From NCBI GenBank assembly GCA_963854835.1, contig OY978525.1, positions 87,417,671-87,481,670 of the forward strand: a stretch of DNA of 64,000 nt. The letters run 5' to 3'. This DNA comes from Megamerina dolium (Eukaryota; Arthropoda; Insecta; Diptera; Megamerinidae). The notes under the pieces were generated by a model. The model was given only the letters and a program-made list of their open reading frames with translations. It made no database searches and had not been told where the DNA came from. Every line of letters starts with the position of its first letter. Positions within the stretch are counted from its first letter, which is position 1. A program made the translations under genes and the position numbers. This document shows, piece after piece, positions 11,607 through 24,925 of this stretch.

Positions 11607-14453
11607 CATATAAATTCCAGGAGAATCTAATACGTACCATGATTCAGATTGAGAATACTTACTTTGAGTTGGGAAATTCGAGTACACGCAATTGTTTAAT
11701 TATATGCGATCGTGGTGTAATGGATGCCGGTGCATGTAAGTTTTATTATTGTCATAAGTGAATTATATACATTAAATTGCATTTTATAATTTAACTACAC
11801 AGATATTTCCAAAGAAAAATGGGAAAAAATGATGGCCACAAACAATTGGAATCCAGTTGAATTTCGTGATAATCGTTATAATCAGATTTTGCATTTGGTA
11901 TCGGCCGCAAATGGTGCTGAAGAATTTTATACCACCGAAGTAAGTACAATGTGATTATACATTTTAAATGCAGCTCTTGAAATATTAAAAAAAAAAAAAA
12001 GAACGCATATGGCCCGTCTCCCATATTTTCTCAACTGATGTTTATGGACAGAAGTGTAACAGTCGATTCCTTATAAAACTGTAATGTCTGTCTTTTGTAA
12101 GTTTGAGTGGTTTGTGCACAGCCCTGTAGGCGAAATATTATTGTTGAAAATGCTGAAAAATAGCTCGGCGAATGTACTCGTAGGTTGGAATATTGGATGA
12201 TATACAATATACCATCGGTTTTTTTTGTCAGTAGGTGGCGATAATGGCCATATATCTAGTAGCACACAAAAGATGACATCTCATGCTACTTTTCTTGTGA
12301 AGACAGATTTATAATACGTCATTCGTGTAAACAGTTATATTGAAAATGAGTGAAATTTCTGATGAAATGCGTTTTGTGATCCTTTTTTTTCCCCTTTTTA
12401 CTTTGGTACCTCGAACTGGCCGGCCAGACACTGAAAAAAAGCTCGATGTTTGGGAGTCACCTGAATTAACGTAAACATTTTTCATTGAGCGCAGCTGAAA
12501 CGCAACGAAATCGACCCATTTCTGAAGTGATCATAGCGGGCGAATGAAATAAATACGAGAATATTAAATGAGAAAATTCATAGTCAAAGGCCGGTGACCC
12601 ACCACCAATGACGTTGAAACCTGGATTGACGGCAAACAAGGCGATGCTGACTGTGTGGTGGGGTCGGAAGGGAATTGTACATTTCGAGCTGCTATTCTAC
12701 AACCAGGTGATATGGTTAATTCTGATCTCTACTGCTCATGACTAGCTCGACTGTACTTGGCTCGGATGTTTTGATGCATCCACCTTATAGCCCAGACTTT
12801 GTGCCGTCTGACTTCTATTTCTTTCGGTCTCTGCAAAACTCTTGTTTAAAATAATTGGCCGACTTATTGGTTGGTTCTCAACAAAGAAGAATTTTGTTAA
12901 AAAATTTACCTAAAAATATCTCGATAATATCTCGATGTCACCCAATAGTTAAACAACCCAACAATAGACATGATCATAATTTTCGTTTTTGTATCAAATT
13001 CCCTAAAAATTAAGCTCAGTCAACATAGTGATTGATCGACAATTATTAGGGTTTTACTTTTCATTCATAATCTGCTAGAAGTTTAGTGCATTTTCAAAGC
13101 TCTTAAGGCCGACCGACTGTACTTTTTCTGAGAAATGCGTTTACTAGTAGAAGTCGCCAATAGGCAGTAGTGGACTATTTCAATTTGTGTAATTGTTGAC
13201 TATTAAAAAAAAAAAAAATTAAATAAAATATATATTTGAATGTGTTATTAAATTAATTTTTCACTTTTAAGAGAATTAAACGGCTTTTTAAGGTAATCTA
13301 CACAAATTTTGTTTGTTTATGAATTTGCCTTTGCATTTGTGCCGATGTATCATAAAATATAAGACAATGTGCTAGTTTTCATTGCTTTCAATATCAATAA
13401 GCTACAACAACAACAACAACACACATACATACCACATAATATTGATGAAATGAATGTATTGTTACAGGATCATACATGCCGTTCTGAGGGTGTCGATCTA
13501 GCACGTGAATTGGATTATAAATCAGCTGCCGCTTGGGTCGGCCATCCATACTTCGATGTGATTGATAATTCAACTAGTTTTGAAACCAAAATGAATCGTA
13601 TGATTGAGGCTGTTTGCCAGAAACTTGGCATTGATATTGGTGATCGTTTGCAAGCCACATCAAAGAAACTTAAATTTCTGGGTGAGTTTTTGTGTGTTTG
13701 TGGACAATTGTAGATCTGAGTATTGTACACTGTTTTGGTGTTGCTGTTTTGGCTATTGTGTAGATAATATTATTGTAACATATATATATATATATATATA
13801 TTTGTTTGATTCCTTGTCAATTTGTGTAGTGGCCGTCCTACCACCTGATACTGATTTTCCACCGTTTCAAGACTTCGATGTTGTACATCACTATTTACAA
13901 TCTGCAGGACCAAAAGTACAAGCACGTCTACGTAAGCGCGGACAAAAGAACCATTGGAGCTATATACACACTATACGCCGTTACAATGGACAAAATCGTA
14001 TCGAAGTGAAGACCCAACTGACACATCGTGACTACATGAATCTGTTGGCGCAACGTGATGATGCTCATTTTACCATCTATAAGAAGCGTCGTTGTTTTTT
14101 AATTAATAATCAATATTTTCAATTGGATATTTATAAGGAGCCCAGTCATCCACGGTAAATATGTTCATATTGAATGTGCAATTAGTAATTAAATCATTAA
14201 TTATAACAAATTCATTTCGGTGTGTTGCAGTTGCAAAGGTTTAGTTCTATTGGAGACGTACTCTTCACTCACCGGCGAAGCTTTAAAAAATTGCATGCCA
14301 AAGTTTTTGAATATAGTCAAAGAGGTTACTGGCGATCCAGATTACTCAATGTTTAATCTATCGCTGAAAGAAGATTGGAGCATAACAAAGAAATTTTGCC
14401 ATTCGTTACATGGTAAGGAAAAGTGTACACATTATGAAGATGCCAGTGATTAG
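11607..14453 (+). CDS. Ttd14: TRPL translocation defect 14-like protein (Ttd14), five 3' exons, 5' partial
   Basis: Exons read 11607-11735, 11803-11939, 13468-13681, 13830-14154 and 14231-14453, all with AG/GT borders and matching phases, giving 341 codons and a TAG stop. The protein starts within [20 protein letters not shown] and continues through [20 protein letters not shown] (Walker-B-like region of an AAA_28/NadR-like NTPase), [19 protein letters not shown] and a C-terminal CYTH-like half ([20 protein letters not shown]). In Drosophila, Ttd14 binds GTP and phosphatidylinositol 3-phosphate and is needed for light-dependent movement of the TRPL channel in photoreceptors; transfer of that role is by homology. 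The P-loop exons are missing from the window. The 1.5-kb second visible intron (11940-13467) carries a mariner relic. The gene is convergent with PIG-O. Confidence 0.9.
12330..12900 (+). pseudogene. Degenerate mariner transposase relic in a Ttd14 intron
   Basis: Scattered pieces in shifting frames match an irritans-type mariner transposase: [14 protein letters not shown] sequence near 12490, [20 protein letters not shown] around 12607-12670, a piece like NSDLYCS near 12718, and [20 protein letters not shown] around 12774-12834, which holds the third catalytic Asp. Internal deletions, stops and frameshifts make it non-functional. No terminal repeats were located. Confidence 0.8.
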
Positions 14454-16687
14454 ATTGATGTTATTATGATTTTTATAAGTGTAGAATTTATGCATAATTA
14501 AATACTAGATTAAATATTTAATTTAATATAGTATTTGTAGCTATAATTAAATTAAGAGCATGCTTATTAATGCTTGGTGAAGAACGAATAAGGATATTAT
14601 AATATGTAATGGTAATGAATATTTGCATAGGGTGTTGGAATTAATTTTAAAGGATTTTATGTTCCAAATTAGTCACTTTCATTATTAAATTATAAATATT
14701 TGAGAAGTATTATCCATAACAATAACAACAACAAAAATACAATAATTGGCAATACAAGCTTCTCGTTCAGTATTGTATATGTTTAAAATGAATGCCAACA
14801 ATAGTTTAATTCCAATGCTTCAATCGTGTGCGGTTATAGATTTTTGCTTTGCATTAAGTATTTTCTTTTAGACTCTTGTATTCTGATTATCTATATTGTT
14901 TAGGTATGTGTTAAATAAGTAAGTTGATTTTAAGTTATTTTTTCATTATTTAATCTTTGTTGCTTATCATCGTATACATACATACATACATACATACATA
15001 TATTTACCAAATGTATAGTTTTTAAGTATGTACTATTTATTAGCAAGTATGAATAGTATTTTGATTATAATAGCAATTATTTTTGAATGGCTCGGTTATC
15101 ATACAAAGTTGTCACACAAGAATTTCTTTGAGCACGAGCAGCGTTTCTCGATGCCATATTCCATGTACATCTGTATATATGTTTTTCAATTTGTTTGCTC
15201 TCTTTATTATAGAAGAATGCAGCGACTACAAATCAAAACAAAGAAATGGAGTATCGAATATGCAATTGGTTCTTAATGGTCATGCGAAGGGTTAATTAAC
15301 TTATTATCTATTAAAAATTTATGCAAATAATAAATTAGTTTAAATGTAATTTTGGTTTTTTTTTGTTTGTTTTGCTTTGAAATTTTGAAATTTATTTTAT
15401 ACACATTATAAAGGCGAAAGAAAAGAAATTGATATGTTTTCCAAATTTAGCCTCTATCATTAGCAATTACATATATGTAGGTATAATCATCAACACAACA
15501 TAATTTTCACTTGAGTACTTACTTAATTTTAATCAAATTAGTTTAACAGTTAAATAGAAACATTTTATTATATACATAAAGAAAAAAAAAATTATTATAA
15601 ACAAATTTGCTTGTTTGTAAGGAATGTAAAAGGAAGGTCGTCATCATAAATCATTATGCTTTGGTATAATTATAATTTGTTGTTTTTCTTTCTTTCTTTT
15701 GTCATATTCAACTGTTGTCTTGTTCAACCTACATGTTATATATTTGTATTGCCCTTAATAATAACAACAACAAATAGTAGAAACTTAACTGTGAACGGAA
15801 TAGGTGGCCATATTATATATGCGCATGTGTTTGTGTGATAAAATTTCTATATTTTCCTGCTGAATTATGTAAAATGTGATGCGAAGAGTAACCTTATTTT
15901 TGTAAGCATTTTGTTTTTGTATTTTGTAAAGTACAAAATCAAAGTGTACGTGAGCCATTGCGTCACCTTTCACATTCACGGCAGTTCATTTTACTTATTG
16001 CACATTCGTCGTTTGTATAAAGGTCACTTCTGGGTGATTAATTTTAAATTTAAATTGAAGAAACAACAAAATTTCATCTAGCAAAATGTATATTATAAGA
16101 GAAAATTAATTAAAATTTAAATCATGTTGTAATAAAATTGTAAAATATTAAAAATGTAATAGATATTTGAAAAAATAAAATAAAAAACAATGAGAAAGAA
16201 AAATCAAAAATTCCTAAAATAAATAAGTAAACAATAAAAAAAAAAACACTAGAAACAGAAAAACAATTCATGCGTGTGTATTTATTTAAGACTTATTTCA
16301 TACGAACGTGTCCAATAACGGTTGGAATGATCGTCCACCAGAGTGATTCGGTTGCTGATGTCAAGACCAGCAGTCAATCGTGAATAGTTCTACCGTAATG
16401 CCAAGTTGGCATTTCTGTGAACTTTATTTGGCGAATTTTGTGAACAAATTTAGTCCTGTATAAGATCCATTGACGCAATTAAATTTATACAAATTGTCGC
16501 AGGTATGCTGATTGGGTTCTGATACAGTTGCAAATGTGTACAATAGACCGTATCACAAAAAAAAAACCGTAAATTTGTTCCAATTGCTTGTGAACACTTA
16601 CCTTGAGAGTATTCTAGGACTGCAACAAATATTTCGGCATCCTATAAAAACCGCCAGAATGAGTTTTTCTTACTTACTCTACGTATT
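14454..16687. other. Ttd14 3' region and AT-rich spacer
   Basis: This holds the likely Ttd14 3' UTR and intergenic DNA. A catacata microsatellite lies at about 14980-15001, and poly-A/T runs are common. Several AATAAA-like signals occur, so the 3' end cannot be fixed. No other gene is supported. Confidence 0.45.
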
Positions 16688-17935
16688 TATACCCTGCATA
16701 ATGCAATATGCATGGTATATTCATTTCGGTCAGATGTTTGTGTCCACTTGAAGGAATCTCCGGAGATATAGACATGGATATATATTCGTGATCAGCATCG
16801 ATTAAATTTTCGATTTAACGATGTCCGTCCATCCGTCCGTCCGTCCGTCTGTCTGTCACCTGGCTGGTTCGCTTGAGTTTAACTTGAGTAAATATTGAGC
16901 TATTTCGATGAAATTTGGCATAAGTAATCTATGATCCAAGGGTACGGAGGGGATTGATATTGGGCATGATCGGTCAATAACCACGCCCACACCAAGCATT
17001 CAAAGCGACTAACCTCGAAATTTTCAAAATTTTTAACTTGCTATAACTCACACAATATACCACTTGGGACAACAATATTTTGCACATAGAGTTATATTAT
17101 ACTACTATATAACCTCACCAAAAGTGGATGAGCCACGCCTACTTTCTAGCGTAGCTCCCATACAAAGTGTCTGTACTTCTTTTAAATTGAAACTGCTGTA
17201 ACTTCTACAATCTTCTGTCTAGAATAACCATAATTGACACTTAGATTAACACGATAGTCGGAAATAATATGGCAGAAAATCAATGTGCCACCCCCACTCC
17301 TTTTTGGGTCTCCCATACAAAGTTGCGGAAATTAAAAAAAATGTTACCGGTTATAACTTGCAAACTATTCAGCGTAGAATAACGAGATTTAAGGTGTGGA
17401 TTAGTATTGTACGAGCAACTAGGCTCACAGAAAATGGGCGCACCACGCCCAGTGTTTATCGTAGCCCCCATACAAATTTTAAATTGAAACAGCTGTAACT
17501 TCGGCAATCTTCTGTCTACAATAACCATAATTGACACTTAAATTAATATCGTAGTCGGAAATAATCTGGCGAAAAATCAGCGTACCACGCCCACTTATTA
17601 TTGGGGCTCCCATACAAAGTTGAGGAAATTAAACAAAAATGTTAACCCATAACTTAGAAACTATTCAACGTAGGACACCAAATTTAAGGTGTGGATTAAC
17701 ATTGAAAAATTAATTGGATTTACTAGAAAGTGGTAAGCCACGCCCACTTTTTATATAGCTCCCATACTAAGCCTCGGAATTATCTTAAAATCCTTTTACT
17801 TCGTCAAAGTCAACCATATTTCGGGTGTAAATTAGTAGTATATGCAAAAATTGTTTCCCGAAAAGTGGAAATAAAAGAAAAGTTGGATATTCGAGTAAAC
17901 TTTTTATATATAAATCTACATATGCAGGGTATAGT
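16688..17935 (+). repeat. Dispersed repeat copy B, uninterrupted
   Basis: It starts tataccctgcataatgca and ends near atatgcagggtata, so its outer 11 bp are inverted repeats (TATACCCTGCA). A (CCGT)n-rich run lies around 16825-16860. From about 17117 a unit of about 310 bp is repeated nearly twice: both units contain ataaccataattgacactta, a cccatacaaa block and aatttaaggtgtggatta-like text. It is the unsplit equivalent of copy A at 1-2058. No coding capacity is visible. Confidence 0.75.
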
Positions 17936-17974
17936 TTGGTCGGCCCCAGCCGACTGTAAGGAGATTTTTTTATT

Positions 17975-18165
17975 TATTATTAGGTATTTTTTTTTTACAG
18001 ATTACTGGAAAAAATACCAGTAAAAATATTTTTTTTTTACGGATTACTTAAAAAATTTGCTGTAAAAATGCCTTTTTATTGATTACTGAAAAAATTTGCA
18101 GTAAAAATATTGGATTTGCATTATCAGTAAAATGTTTACTGTTTACTGAAAATAGTTACTGGTAA
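17975..18165. repeat. Short tandem array, about 45-bp unit, three to four copies
   Basis: Diverged units follow the pattern gattactgaaaaaatttgca then gtaaaaatat, at about 17996, 18041 and 18078, with a weaker repeat of ttactgaaaa/ttactgg after 18130. Confidence 0.6.
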
Positions 18166-18435
18166 TGAAAATGTAAGGAATAATAATGAATATTTTTAGT
18201 TTTGGCTATCTTCTTTTCCTCAGAAAAAGGAAAGGAACATATGCCACATTAAATACAAAAGAGTCAGAACTTGAACCAAAAATATTCAGCAAAGATTCAA
18301 ATATATATAATCTGACTATTAAAAACGTTTTTCTAAAATATAATTCCCTGATGAGATTATCCTATTGTTATCCTATTTGTATGGGAGCCACATTATGGAG
18401 TAGGCGGGCCTCGTTGATTCCATACCAGTTTATTT

Positions 18436-18832
18436 CAGCAGTTTAATAGAAATGGGCATGGTTCGCGCATTTCTTGTAAATGTAGTTACAGGCCAAAATG
18501 GGAATGTCCCACAACGATTTCTGTCACAGTTGTAACCAAGTGTAAGAAAAGGAAACGGTCTTCCACTTCCTTTGTAAATGCCCTGCCCTTTGGAAGCAGA
18601 GAATGAACACCCTAGGCAAACCACTCTTCAACAACATTGAGGAGTTGGCGGAAATAAACATCAGCAACCTCCTAAGTTTTCTAAACAGCACGAACTGGAT
18701 TTAACCGTGCTGCCCACATAAACAACTTAACGAACAGTTGGAAGCGAGGATGTGGTAACAAAACGGTGCGTAAGCGCTATTTGGACTCATGGATGAGTTA
18801 CCACTTCAACCAACCAACCAAGTTATACTGAC
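18436..18832 (+). mobile_element. 3' end of an R1/LOA-like non-LTR retrotransposon
   Basis: One frame encodes NDFCHSCNQV, a stop, then EKETVFHFLCKCPALWKQRM and LLSFLNSTNWI before a stop. The Cys-Cys-His-Cys pattern is the zinc-knuckle-like C-terminus of R1/LOA/Jockey-type RTs. The 3' UTR ends in a CAAC repeat (about 18820-18832). The RT core is absent and one stop interrupts the frame. Confidence 0.72.
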
Positions 18833-19473
18833 AATACGCTTCGACGCTGCCTAGTTTGTAACTTATGGCCGAAGAAATAATACAATCACCGAATTAAAGG
18901 AAATCATCCAGGATGTGTGGCTAAATGATGATGGGCTGCAATCAATGATAAAAAAGTGTATTCTAAGCATGACTTGATAAAAAATAGAAATCATAAATAA
19001 AATAGAATAAAATAGAAATCATATTTTCATTTTCAAAGTTTCACTTTCAGAGTGTTACGAAGTTTTTCCCATGGGCACGAAGAGCAGGGTATAAATCGGT
19101 CGGCACTTTTTTTATTTCATTCGGATATGATTGTGATTAGTACAGTTCCTGTATTGCATTGGAAAATTGTTTATTACTGAATTTTAAGGCTTTATTGAAA
19201 TTTTATTTTCGTAAAAGTATACAACGAATAATGAATTGTTCATGCATAAATACTTAAATACTCGCAGTGACTGGTAGAAGTAGATGCACACTTATGTAAT
19301 TTTGCATGTATGCAAAAATAAATACATATATAGTATAATAAAATTATTTAATAAAATACAGATGACTAAGCGCATTTTAGCAAACGTATTTTGTTATTTA
19401 ATTTAACGTACATATACAAACAATATGTCCGTATGTGTAAATGAATTAAAAATGTAACGAATAAATACAGCGA
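18833..19473. other. Spacer downstream of PIG-O with a possible transposase scrap
   Basis: Around 18875-18975 one frame reads NNTITELKEIIQDVWLNDDG and ends CILSM. It looks like a transposase C-terminus but I cannot assign the family. The rest is AT-rich and includes the likely 3' UTR of PIG-O. Confidence 0.4.
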
Positions 19474-22400
19474 CTACTTGATTTTGTTAATTCTATTAAT
19501 TAATGTATCCACGCCATGATGTATTCGAACGATTAATAAATAGCCGATGATGAGTGCTGGAAAGCTGACAAAGGTTGCTAAGGCTTCATAAATGAAACGT
19601 GGTGCAAAAATTTTCCAAACCATCAGGTGACGGCAGTGTATTGTGCAAGCCATCATAGCACAAAATATCTATAGTCAAGATACAAGGAATTTATATTAAT
19701 ATCATTTTATGATATGTTCAATACAATGTGAAATTACCTTTAGTCCTTGCAGCATAAAAAATTGTATTGCCAATTTAAAGACCGAACCCAAAAAGATGGC
19801 TTCATTCTCGAAGAGTATCAATTCACCGCGTGTCATATCGAAACCGACACATTCATTGGAAAGATCGCTTAAGGTGCGCTCTGATGTGGAACCATTGGCA
19901 CGTGAATCAATCATCAGTGTGCGGGGCAAATCTGGCGCCTTGCGATTATCACGATTGTAATTGCTCTTGATGAGGTTCGGAAAAAGTGCAAATAGCGAAT
20001 AGGTCTCTGTGCTCAGCAAACCATACATACAAAAGAAGAGCACATGACCGGAAAATGTGTTTAACATCACCAGGATGCCCGATATGAACTTCGATTGTCC
20101 AATGCTTGAGGTGCGTCCTACAAATGCGGCGCGCCAATCAATTTGCGACAATGTTGTCTGATGTGATGTAGCGAAAAAGCAGAAATGTGCCAATAGAAAC
20201 CAACCAACAATGGCCGTGAATGTTGGTTGAATGCAAGTTTCAAAATTGACAGCACTTCTGTAGCGTAATATTGAATGCACCGACAGCATGATAGCTCCTA
20301 CAGCTATACACAGTACAATACCAATTGATGATTTCGGCTCGAGTAAAACAATCAACACCATGGCCAAGAATATGCCAAAAGTGATGACAATCGATGAGTA
20401 TATTGTCGCCAAACCATAAACGATCGGTATTTCATAGCGACGTTCCGACTCGTCGCCCTCGTACATGCGTTTCATTTTCTTAAAAATTTCCGGCACAATA
20501 CTGTCACTGTTTTGAACTGTGACAATGGATGATTTCGGTGGCAACACAAATGTCATGAGAGGTGAAATGGCAAAAATCAAAATTTGTAGCAATAATAGTG
20601 CATAAATGACCAGAGCCATTGCATCGATATGTGAACGTTGTATATTTTTGATGGAACTATTGGTCAGCAATATATGACCGCCGGCACATATGGACGCAAT
20701 AGTGGGTCCATATCGTGCCAGCAGTACATTCAATGAGTTGCCGGTTAAATTTCCGCATGATCGTAGATAGAGGCGTGTAAGCGTCGTATAGAGTACAATG
20801 ATGACAACTGCGACAATGTAGGTCTTACCACTGGCCACCTTTTTCAATGAGAAACCGGCGGAATTATTGGAGAAATCTGTACAATTACCTTGCTCTTCGC
20901 GACAACGGAAAAGCGTATATGTTGTGCGTATGAGAACTATACCCAATATACTGGCCAACAACAGTTTGAATGCTGTGGAACGTAAAAACTGCGAACATCG
21001 AAATTTCACCTTGAAATCAACTCGCACATTTTTCTGCACCACTTCGTATGCCATTAGCATAATGACGGCGGCAAGCAAATATGACAGAATTCTTGGCTCT
21101 TCTATTATGAAACTGTTTGAGAAGAACACACTAATGGTAATTAGGAGAATAATGCGTGTTGACATATTACCAAAACGTTTCACATTCGACCAATTTGTCG
21201 CTATGGTGGCCCAATTTTGTACCGTGTAGAATACGAGGACCAATGTGCTTAAGGTATTTGTAAAGAATATTATACCATGCTCTTCGTTCTTCAGTGAGAA
21301 ATTCTTATAGTAGCGATAGCCAAAAACGCCAGCCGCAAAATTCAACAGATATGTGTATGCCACTTCTTTCGGAGTGAATATTTTATAGAAATCGATCGCT
21401 CGTGAATTGTTAATGAGCAAAAATGAAAAGAAAATCGGCAAGAATGTTATCAGCAGACCCTGTGACATTTGTGTTGCATCAAACTTCACCCAAATCTCAC
21501 GGCACGTGCTCAGTATTTGACGCAAATGTGTATTCAAATCTTTGGTAAACGACTTAAAGGCCGCCTCATTGTAAATGGTTTTCACACGATGCGACAATAA
21601 TATGTAATCCGTTTCCATGCGATCCATTTGTTCAACATTGAATGTGCGTTTATTGTCGAGTGCATAATTGTAAAAGTATTTGTATATTTGTTGGGCATTT
21701 TGCCATGCATGTAATAGCAGAACTTGTAAGTTATTCATATGCGGCACTGCCACATCTGGTATTATATTGAAGTTGATTAGACCTAAATTTGAGTACGGTA
21801 TTGGTATACCTAAGATTGTTGCCAGTGTTGGTACGAGATCGATCTGAAAACAATGCGCAATCATAAGAATATATTTGAATTGAATATACGTCGCAACAAG
21901 AAATAAAGCCTATTATAATAATAAGTTTTAGATGTTGATAGGACGGAATGGTAAAGTCAGCATCTATTGCTATCCATAGCACAATCATACAAAGTGGTAG
22001 TGAAATTGGCATAACTTTCTTGAGAATTGACCTTACAAAGGTAAGATCATCTTCAAAGTTAGAAAGAGTCATTTGATCGATTTTTGTATGGGAAATATGT
22101 CAAGCAAGTCAATTCTAACATTAAGACGATAGGAAATATATACATTTTTCCAGTGGAGCTGGAGATGAAAAATTTGTAGGTGTAAACTAGTAAATTAGTT
22201 TGTAAGTTTGAGTTATATGTTAGCAAAGCACAACAACACTGCTCCTGATTATGTATTAAGCGCTGGCGAAACTCTTTTTACTTAGAAATTACTTTTCAAA
22301 GGTTCCCCTTTCTTTATTCTATAATTAAATTGAAGCCTTTTACAACAATTTCACAAGTCTTTTCCAGGCCTTAGACTTGTGTGTATGTAAGCTTACGGTA

Positions 22401-23736
22401 AATTTTTTACAAGCATGTTTGGTGTGCTGGGGACTGCCAAAATAGTAATCTAATTTCTTTATTCATAGAGAAAGGAATTACGCAGATATGGATATTTGTA
22501 TTATCGTTATCTCTGAAACTCGAAATTTTAGCAGTTTGCAGCAAAAACATGATGGTGCTCATAAGTAAATCATTCCGTAACTAAACGAAAGCGGTTGTAT
22601 CTTGTTGCCGTTGATATTTATCTCATCATACCTGTTGTAGAGTTTGATTATCTGAACCATATTCAGCACCATTACTGATAAATTTATTATGCTTCGAATA
22701 GGCGAAGAGTAAAGCATTCGTTTCATCATCAGTATCACCACCATGATCGCCAGAAGCTGTCATACCATGGTCACCCATTACAAGCAGAGTTGTTTCATTA
22801 TCCATTTGCTCAACAACAGATCTATAAATAGGTTACAATGTAATACAAATACTATAAGTGTACATATGCTTAACCCACTTGATAACCTCATTCATTTCGC
22901 TTAGTTTACGTTCCATTTCTGGGTGCAATGGTCCGTGCTTGTGGCCACAATGATCAACGCCCAAAAAGTGTGCTATCAATACTTGCCAGTCGTGCTTTTC
23001 CAATTCTCTGGGCAAATGTTTGCGAATTTCCGTATCCACTGAATCCAGATCGAAAATATCAAAACTGGGATATGCATAGGATCGTTTGAAACGGCGTGGA
23101 TACAAATCAGTCCACGTACTATCACCCATGAACACGGCCGATACCTCATTCTTAATCATTTGATCGATTACGTTATCCTCGTTGATTTCGGGTGAAGCAA
23201 AATTCGAACCAATATCAATGAATGTCGGTAGACTGCCGGTAGTCAGACCTTTCAGGCGTTGTAACGTTGTTGTGGGTGGGTCTGCTTTGAAGCGCATTAT
23301 ACGTGCGTGCTCCGGTTCATATTGCAATAATTCATTCAGCACCGTCAATTTGTTTTCATAAGGCAATGGATTGTGATGATTTGCATTATACAAACCAAAT
23401 TCATACTTGAGTGCATCAATCAGCAAAATTATAACTTTGGACTTTTGTGGAAGACATAAATTCGAAGTGGCATTGACATCTTTGAATATTTCTTGTACTA
23501 TCTCATCTGTGAGATAGAAATTCTGTAAAGTTATTCATATTATATGTGTACATGTATCTATTGATGATTTTCAACAAACTCACATCGCTTGGATTAGTTG
23601 ACAAACGTCGACAACTGCTTACATCTGTTTTGGAAACACGCGATAGTAAAAAACCACGCGAAAACAGCAAAACTCCAGATGCTATCAAGTAGGCCAACCA
23701 GATTAGTACAAATAAATAACTCCAAGCGAACTTCAT
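19474..23736 (-). CDS. PIG-O: GPI ethanolamine phosphate transferase 3 (PIG-O-like), five exons, complete
   Basis: Exons in coding order are 23736-23584, 23522-22879, 22821-22632, 21843-19738 and 19668-19474, giving 1095 codons, close to the roughly 1090 residues of animal PIG-O. It adds phosphoethanolamine to the third mannose of the GPI anchor on the ER lumen side. A signal-anchor helix spans residues about 5-27. The lumenal alkaline-phosphatase-like domain has VIILLIDALKYEFG (metal-binding Asp87), PPTTTLQRLKGLTTGSLPTF (nucleophile-region Thr at about 135-137), MGDSTWTDLYP, HFLGVDHCGHKHGP and VMGDHGMTASGDHGGD. Exon 4 holds most of about a dozen hydrophobic C-terminal segments. The first ATG is used because exon 1 starts with the anchor. 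The exon 2 donor is GTGGGT at 22878, needed to keep frame with exon 3 (VIK-SVVEQMDN). The gene is tandem with the Src gene. Confidence 0.93.
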
Positions 23737-24580
23737 GACTCAGAATTTTACATAAAATTCGACTTTTTACTTAAACGTTAATGCTACTATAGAACACAGC
23801 CACACACGACACAAAACTACACATATACGTGCATGTCTAATGCAAATGCACATGGATTTTGTAAATGCATTCACCTGTATTAAAATTAATTTAAAATTTC
23901 CTAAAAATACACTATGATTTTCAAAAGCTACTTCATTATAATAATATATTATTGCCGATTGCAGATTTCTTCACGATGATCACACTTCCAATTGAAAATA
24001 CGTGTGTATGCAAATATATGGCAAAGTATTTTTTGACAGCTCTAAATATTTTATATTCTATGGCAGTACGATATATACATAGCCTGGAAATAGTCACTTA
24101 CGTCAAGTGGCGAAATTATAAAAACTTGGTTACACAGAATTTGTAGATGTCAAATTTATTATGTACCAAGTATGGGTAAATTGAATGCAGTCATTGAAAT
24201 AATTAAAATAATATTCGTATAAGCGATTTACCATTCTTGTCATATTGTGATATTGCTTAATGACGATATCGATACAAATTCACCTGCTATTGTTTCGAGG
24301 CGTCTCTGCCTTTGGTACACTGTTATCGATTTAAATCTACAGCTATATATTGATGATAAAAGTATTTCGGAAAGCGTGTTTGTGTGTGTTTCAGTTCATT
24401 TATGGGAATCGATTCGGCATCTACCGTGAGGAAAGATATCTTATATCCATCCTCTATCGTTCGTTGAGCAATATTCTGGATTGTCGCTGTAGATTCTGAT
24501 TTGGTGTCACGAAAATTTACACATTCATTTTTAACGCAAAAATAGGAATACCAAGAATAGTGAAAATAAAAAATTATTTA
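23737..24580. other. PIG-O upstream region
   Basis: AT-rich sequence just 5' of PIG-O, presumably with its promoter and 5' UTR. I see no clear TATA/initiator pair that would fix the start site. Confidence 0.4.
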
Positions 24581-24594
24581 ATAACCTTGGCTAT

Positions 24595-24925
24595 TGCTGG
24601 GTACCGTGGCTCAGTGGTTAGTGTGTTGGCCTTCTGATCTGTAGGTTGTGGTTAAATCCCTGGCTGATGCATAACAAATTTAATATCGAAAAGGTTTTTC
24701 TTTCGAACGGTACCCACCTGTCGGCAAGCAATTGGCAAATCTTCCGACAGTAACAACTTGCCATGAAAAAGCTTCTAAAAGAACTCTGTGACAAAGCCCA
24801 AAAAGGTGATGTAACAAGGGTTCTGCCGTTCGGATCCGGCTAAAATAAGTAGGTCCCTTCTAATACTGTCCAAATTTAACACGTACAACAGCAATGGAAG
24901 AGAAGATCGGCCAATGAGGCCTATA

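Noticed and set aside
13604..14158. A single 184-codon frame running through the Ttd14 intron into the next exon
   Set aside because: Splice sites at 13681/13830 and the reading phase show that the intron part is not coding.
20867..21229. 120-codon open frame opposite PIG-O
   Set aside because: It is the antisense shadow of a strongly conserved exon.
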